Positions 60,699 through 64,000 of a stretch of DNA of 64,000 bases are shown in pieces. Numbering within the stretch: the stretch's first letter is position 1; the number at the start of each line of letters is the position of its first letter. The notes below the pieces were generated by a model that saw only the letters and a program-made list of their open reading frames with translations, searched no databases and was not told the origin of the DNA. This stretch comes from Tritrichomonas musculus. Its lineage: Eukaryota; Parabasalia; Tritrichomonadida; Tritrichomonadidae. The DNA lies in NCBI GenBank assembly GCA_039105265.1, contig JAPFFF010000022.1, positions 1,054,001-1,118,000 of the forward strand. Direction: 5' to 3'. The position numbers were made by a program, and so were the translations under genes.

Positions 60699-61145
60699 AT
60701 GGAATTGGAAGTAATTAACGAAATAACTGAAGAAACAAAAAACTTCAAATCCATCGAAGAATTTAATTTGTTCTACCAGAAGCACAAGGACGAGATGAAT
60801 GGACGCACCACACAGTACCTCAATAGAGTATATAAGATTATTACCCCCGATGGTGTTGAATATAGAATAACAAAAAAGAATTGTTCGAAAGAAGGAAATA
60901 AGAGAGTTGGGGGTGATATATTTCTAAAAAAAGTGTTTAAAAAGGAAGACCTAAAAGAGTTAGAACAAGATGTTATCAGAGCTGATATTGAAAGTGTAAA
61001 GGATGAGATTAAGCAGATGATATCGCGCATTCATGCGAATGAGCTTCTAGCGAATCGTATTGAGCAATCAGAGAAAAAAATAATAGAACTAACATCAACT
61101 GTGAATCAGATAGCTAAATATATTAATACTATGAATAATATGTAG
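60699..61145 (+). CDS. 148-aa conserved-looking protein with C-terminal coiled coil
   Basis: The N-terminal ~75 residues have FKSIEEFNLFYQKHKDEMN, TTQYLNRVYKI and YRITKKN, a pattern I associate with small Polinton proteins of unknown function. The last ~60 residues form a coiled coil (ADIESVKDEIKQMISRI onward). ATTTTTTTGAAAATAAATG precedes the start. It ends 2 bp from the convergent 77-aa gene. No catalytic motif is visible. Confidence 0.75.
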   Translation: MELEVINEITEETKNFKSIEEFNLFYQKHKDEMNGRTTQYLNRVYKIITPDGVEYRITKKNCSKEGNKRVGGDIFLKKVFKKEDLKELEQDVIRADIESVKDEIKQMISRIHANELLANRIEQSEKKIIELTSTVNQIAKYINTMNNM

Positions 61146-61146
61146 C

Positions 61147-61380
61147 TTAAATCTTACTATTAATTGGGACCACTGAATGGTTTAAAGAATATGTATGATA
61201 GTTGAGTTTTTTTGTAGTTATTGGAGGCTTTTCATGGTTTATAGTTCCCTTCAAATCTCTCTTCTTGATTATAGGTGCAGAATTGATTCTGGTACGCTCT
61301 TTTTGCATTTCCAATTGAAGTCTGTCGTAGAAATTCATTCTTTTATCATCTCTTATCGTGCGTCTCTGTTGAAAAGACAT
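61147..61380 (-). CDS. 77-aa basic protein, hypothetical
   Basis: The sequence is basic and without low complexity (SFQQRRTIRDDKRMNFYDRL at the start, then EMQKERTRINSAP). It fills the gap between the 148- and 76-aa genes exactly, on the opposite strand, in a region where nearly every base is coding. Another frame on the plus strand overlaps it (61195-61404) but looks less protein-like. Left-copy evidence is lacking because that side is outside the window. Confidence 0.5.
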   Translation of the reverse strand: MSFQQRRTIRDDKRMNFYDRLQLEMQKERTRINSAPIIKKRDLKGTINHEKPPITTKKLNYHTYSLNHSVVPINSKI

Positions 61381-61396
61381 TTTTGTATTGAAATAA

Positions 61397-61627
61397 ATGA
61401 CTGAATTAAGTGATTATAAGAGGGAAATTCCTGAACTTAAAAGAATCAAACGAGCGCTAAAAGAGAAATGCTACGACTATAAACAGCATCTCAATAACGT
61501 AAAATCAGGTATGCTTGGCTCAAATGGATTAGCAGTAAGAGAATCGTTAATTGAAGATATTGAATCTTTAAAAGAGAAAGTTCACAAACTCGAAAAAGAA
61601 TTTGATAGATTAACCAATAAAGAGTAA
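61397..61627 (+). CDS. 76-aa coiled-coil protein
   Basis: Almost entirely charged heptads: ELSDYKREIPELKRIKRAL and ESLKEKVHKLEKEFDRL flank a G-x-L-G-S-N-G turn, suggesting a helical hairpin. It is 16 bp from the divergent 77-aa gene and 27 bp before the 192-aa gene. The function is unknown; a small virion or scaffold role is possible. Confidence 0.65.
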   Translation: MTELSDYKREIPELKRIKRALKEKCYDYKQHLNNVKSGMLGSNGLAVRESLIEDIESLKEKVHKLEKEFDRLTNKE

Positions 61628-61654
61628 GATGTACAGAGATTTTTTTGCACTGAA

Positions 61655-62233
61655 ATGTCAAGTATTATGAATAAAGCACGTATATTGAGCTCAGAAAACG
61701 ATGCAAGTGTAAAACAGAGTCAAGAAACAAATATAGAAATCAAATTAGCTCCTCAAAGAGGAAGTGCAGTAGCATATCCACAAATACCGCAACCACAAAA
61801 TGTAAATTTTACTATACCACAGACCCCACAGGAGGGGTTTGCTTCTCAATACATACCTCCAACCAACAATCTTACCCAAGACCGAGGAATTGCAGATTTA
61901 GGAAATGAGTTGGATACACTTGAAAAGAAAAACAAATTTTTGGAGTTGCTTGTTGGGATGTATGAGAATAACCCATTAAAGGTAAACTCTTATGTGGTAT
62001 GTAAATCGACATTATTAATGGATATGATAAAGCTGTTGACAGATTGTGATAAAGTTGATTTGGTTATTGAAGATGAAGAACCTGGCTGTTGTGTTGCTAG
62101 TGTTGCAAAACTGATAAAGATTGATAAGATATTAATCACTAAAGATGGTAAATCCGAAGAACTAAAATACTGCTACAATCATGTCTATACAGAGTTTGTC
62201 AAATATGCAATATCACTCAAATATTGTTGCTAA
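61655..62233 (+). CDS. 192-aa conserved Maverick protein
   Basis: The N-terminal ~75 residues are Pro/Gln-rich and probably disordered (YPQIPQPQNVNF, PQTPQEG). A helix follows (ELDTLEKKNKFLELLVGMYE), then a compact conserved domain ending ITKDGKSEELKYCYNHVY and SLKYCC. The homologue is at 1-329. GATTTTTTTGCACTGAAATG precedes the start. It heads the cluster 192 aa, 43-aa microprotein, ATPase, all on the plus strand with gaps of 20 and 3 bp, so co-transcription is plausible. The family is not recognised. Confidence 0.8.
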   Translation: MSSIMNKARILSSENDASVKQSQETNIEIKLAPQRGSAVAYPQIPQPQNVNFTIPQTPQEGFASQYIPPTNNLTQDRGIADLGNELDTLEKKNKFLELLVGMYENNPLKVNSYVVCKSTLLMDMIKLLTDCDKVDLVIEDEEPGCCVASVAKLIKIDKILITKDGKSEELKYCYNHVYTEFVKYAISLKYCC

Positions 62234-62253
62234 TTACTTTTTCTTTATAAGAA

Positions 62254-62385
62254 ATGTTTTGTGAGATACTTTTATGTATGATTCTAGCTGTTAATGTTAT
62301 GGAGTTATTTGTGATAATATCAGCATTGAAACCTGATGAACCACCTGAATTAAGTGAAGAGATGCGACAGAAACTTTATTGCTAA
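62254..62385 (+). CDS. 43-aa conserved single-pass membrane microprotein
   Basis: MFCEILLCMILAVNVMELFV begins a hydrophobic segment to about residue 24, then a charged tail with K-P-D-E-P-P-E-L-S-E-E-M-R. Length, topology and tail match the protein at 340-471. TTTTTCTTTATAAGAAATG precedes the start. The stop is followed 3 bases later by the ATPase ATG. It is too short for ordinary gene finders. Role unknown. Confidence 0.78.
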   Translation: MFCEILLCMILAVNVMELFVIISALKPDEPPELSEEMRQKLYC

Positions 62386-62388
62386 GAA

Positions 62389-63297
62389 ATGCTTAAACCT
62401 ACAAAGTTTGATTATTCGACAGTGTTTTTTTCAGATTCTAGTGATTCAGAAGAGCTATTTGCTGAACCTCAGGTAAAACCCTTTTTTAACATCGACATTG
62501 AGATGAGTAAAGCGTATAAAAAAAATGAATCCAAGATATTGAGTGAATCTATTAGACCAATTGCTAATGGTATCTACGCAAATTATAATTCATTAAACAT
62601 CATTGTTGGAGCTCAAGGAAAGGGTAAATCTCATATTGTATTGCGTGATATCATTCAAATATCAAGAATCCCTGGTGCTGCTCATTTAATTGTTTATATT
62701 AGTAAGAATGGAGTTATAAATGATTCAACATTTGAAGCACAGCGAGAATTGATTAAACTTCCTATAAAAGTTATATCTGATTCAAATGCTGAGAATTACT
62801 TAAAAGAACTTGATTTATGGAAAGAATTGTATGATAAATACGTTAATAATAATACTCGATTAGATGACAGCTCTGCTGGCCCAAGCTTTGCTTGTGAAGA
62901 GAAGATAAATAAGATGCTCTCCTTTTTATGTATTTCACAGTTGAACTCCTCAAAAAGTCCTCTAAATACCATCATTTTATGTGAGGATTTCATTAAATCA
63001 AAGCTATTGAAATCAGCTTATTTTACCAATTATATCACTCAATTACGGCACAAACATTCTATTGTCTATGTTAATGTTCAATTCTTTAAAGCAATACCGA
63101 CGGATTACAAGAATAATTGCACATCTTTCTTCATATTTAATGGATTCTCACGACAGAAAATGGGTTATATATATCAACAAGTTGTTATGCCAATTGAATT
63201 CGAAGATTTGTGGAGGAGATATTGTTGTATGAAAAATCATGATTTCATCTTGGTGAACACACGAGAAGGTAGTATAGAGTTTATTAGTTGTGTGTAA
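62389..63297 (+). CDS. Maverick genome-packaging ATPase (FtsK/HerA-type), 302 aa
   Basis: Walker A GAQGKGKSH is at ~75-83, Walker B-like NTIILCEDF at ~190-198, and TNYITQLRHKHSIVYVNVQ and FFIFNGFSRQK follow as in copy L. Near ~159-172 an in-frame segment (DDSSAGPSFACEEK) is absent from copy L and is encoded by two hairpins, CAGC-TCT-GCTG (62868-62878) and CAAGC-TTT-GCTTG (62882-62894). The insertion sits in a variable loop between the Walker motifs, so the enzyme may remain functional. It is convergent with the 152-aa gene. Confidence 0.92.
   Translation: MLKPTKFDYSTVFFSDSSDSEELFAEPQVKPFFNIDIEMSKAYKKNESKILSESIRPIANGIYANYNSLNIIVGAQGKGKSHIVLRDIIQISRIPGAAHLIVYISKNGVINDSTFEAQRELIKLPIKVISDSNAENYLKELDLWKELYDKYVNNNTRLDDSSAGPSFACEEKINKMLSFLCISQLNSSKSPLNTIILCEDFIKSKLLKSAYFTNYITQLRHKHSIVYVNVQFFKAIPTDYKNNCTSFFIFNGFSRQKMGYIYQQVVMPIEFEDLWRRYCCMKNHDFILVNTREGSIEFISCV
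62863..62900 (+). repeat. In-frame two-hairpin palindromic unit in the ATPase gene
   Basis: Stem 1 is CAGC-TCT-GCTG; after a GCC linker (62879-62881), stem 2 is CAAGC-TTT-GCTTG. The same unit, with stem 1 changed to CTGC-ATA-GCAG and stem 2 loop TTC, lies at 54643-54669 in the 331-aa gene (opposite strand relative to coding). Both arms of stem 1 changed together. Confidence 0.8.
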
Positions 63298-63327
63298 AAA
63301 AATATTGTGTATTCAAAGTATATTTTT
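63298..63327. terminator. A/T-run motif between convergent ATPase and 152-aa genes
   Basis: AAAAAAATATTGTG follows the ATPase stop and TATATTTTTTTAG precedes the end of the minus-strand gene, facing each other. The same arrangement occurs at 1390-1480 in copy L. Probably a shared transcript-end signal; inferred from position. Confidence 0.45.
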
Positions 63328-63786
63328 TTAGTCTAATACAATATTTTGATGAGTACCCTTAAATATTGTTGGTTCTGGTATATCATATTTCTCTCTTAGC
63401 TTTAATAACATATCGCGGTTTGTTTTGTTGATTCGTTCAATAGAATAGTTATAATATTCATGTTCTTTATATACTTGCTTTTCTGTATTACCGTTAACAA
63501 AGAACTCTAATGAATTACAGTTAATTCTTCTCCTTGTATTAGATGTTAAAACGACGTGCTCAAACCCCATTTCTTTGATTTTATCTGGGTAGAATCTAAT
63601 TGTTTTATCCGGTGTTTGTAGTGAAATGTATAACACTTTCGCAATAAAACTCGATTTGTTGATAATAGGATATTTTTCGCAAAGCAGTGTGAAATCACAT
63701 TTATTGAAATCATCTGGGTTTTCCAATAGTGAGATAAGATTGTTGATATATTCGTAAACTCTAAGTGATTTGCTATTGCAAGCCAT
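63328..63786 (-). CDS. Conserved Maverick protein of 152 aa, unknown function
   Basis: Homologue of 1481-1942, with LRVYEYINNLISLLENPDDF, KCDFTLLCE, RRRINCN, FVNGNT, YNYSIERINK and IPEPTIFKG. It is the last gene before the right terminal inverted repeat, with its start 46 bp from the repeat's inner edge, reading inward. TTTTTATTTCATTAC precedes the ATG. No known motif is visible. Confidence 0.82.
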   Translation of the reverse strand: MACNSKSLRVYEYINNLISLLENPDDFNKCDFTLLCEKYPIINKSSFIAKVLYISLQTPDKTIRFYPDKIKEMGFEHVVLTSNTRRRINCNSLEFFVNGNTEKQVYKEHEYYNYSIERINKTNRDMLLKLREKYDIPEPTIFKGTHQNIVLD

Positions 63787-63831
63787 TTTGTAATGAAATA
63801 AAAATTTAAAAAAATATTTGATTTACTGTTT

Positions 63832-64000
63832 GGCTGTCAATTAGAGGCTCAAATTATTCGACTCCAAAAAAGTGCTAGAAATCATTGAGTTTCATAGTTG
63901 GGGCTCACAGTGTTGTAGACAGTGAGTTAGAAAACCTTGAGTTCTGAAAATGGGTTAGAAAATAAGGAAAATCGCATGAAACCCTTGAGCGACTAACATG
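63832..64000. repeat. Right terminal inverted repeat of copy R (first 169 bp; continues past window)
   Basis: It is the inverse of 43484-43652 with no gap. By symmetry, 59 more bases should follow, ending ...CTACACTACT near base 64059. Confidence 0.92.

Larger units (their letters stand above)
43425..64000. mobile_element. Near-complete Maverick/Polinton (copy R), right end just outside the window
   Basis: Its left terminal inverted repeat starts AGTAGTGTAGTATG at 43425, matching the AGT-type start usual for Polintons. Bases 63832-64000 are the exact-length inverse of 43484-43652, so the full element should end at about 64059, giving ~20.6 kb. It carries polymerase B, integrase, capsid candidates, packaging ATPase and fibre. 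It is inserted in the second polymerase gene at 43424/43425. Confidence 0.92.

Noticed and set aside
61195-61404. 69-codon plus-strand frame
   Set aside because: Overlaps the more protein-like 77-aa minus-strand frame and the start of the 76-aa gene; hydrophobic antisense shadow.

Overview
This window is eukaryotic, very AT-rich and intron-free. It is built almost entirely of mobile elements. The two transposase genes have a TCATT-type initiator-like motif 9 to 12 bases before the ATG. Together with Maverick/Polinton genes, a pogo-like DDE gene and an ISXO2/Merlin-type transposase, this points to a trichomonad parabasalid (Trichomonas/Tritrichomonas-like). No rRNA, tRNA or host housekeeping gene is visible, so the genus is an inference. 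All protein assignments come from motifs read by eye; no database search was run.

Layout. (A) 1-16.0 kb is a decayed, rearranged Maverick (copy L). It holds the packaging ATPase, a 153-aa conserved protein, a KilA-N protein, a protein-primed DNA polymerase B, an 824-aa conserved protein, a fibre gene broken by one TAG, and a truncated remnant of a fifth gene. No capsid or integrase gene is visible on this side. (B) 16.19-17.27 kb and 43.03-43.42 kb are two consecutive pieces of a second, unrelated DNA polymerase B gene. They are separated by a 25.75-kb insertion (17267-43019) flanked by the perfect 8-bp duplication ATCTCATT. (C) Inside that insertion lie nested elements: a pogo/Tigger-like DDE transposase fused in frame to a USP-type deubiquitinase domain (one internal TAA); a 4.5-kb TA-flanked element with a 1.9-kb inverted-repeat element inside it; a 62-bp GC-rich minisatellite of about 34 units; a 6.6-kb element with 662-bp inverted arms and an intact-looking ISXO2/Merlin transposase; a 1.65-kb MITE-like element; and several low-complexity arrays. 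(D) 43.43-64.0 kb is a nearly complete Maverick (copy R) inserted into the same polymerase gene. Its left 228-bp terminal inverted repeat is complete, and the first 169 bp of the right one reach the window end.

Copy R carries the expected virus-like set: polymerase B, integrase, a candidate major capsid protein and minor capsid candidate, packaging ATPase, a fibre-like protein, a small amphipathic basic protein, KilA-N, and several conserved unknowns. One of these is a 43-aa membrane microprotein found in both copies. Genes are packed on both strands. They have T-rich tracts 10-25 bases before the ATG and A/T-run near-palindromes at many gene ends.

The most unusual signal is a population of short GC-rich stem-loops, mostly 4-7 bp stems with 3-base loops. 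They lie between genes and also in frame inside coding regions, in segments that differ from or are absent in the homologue. One two-hairpin unit recurs in the ATPase and in an unrelated gene with compensatory stem changes. Another recurs in the polymerase and in a 144-aa gene. The nearest known analogy is the protein-coding palindromic elements of Rickettsia.
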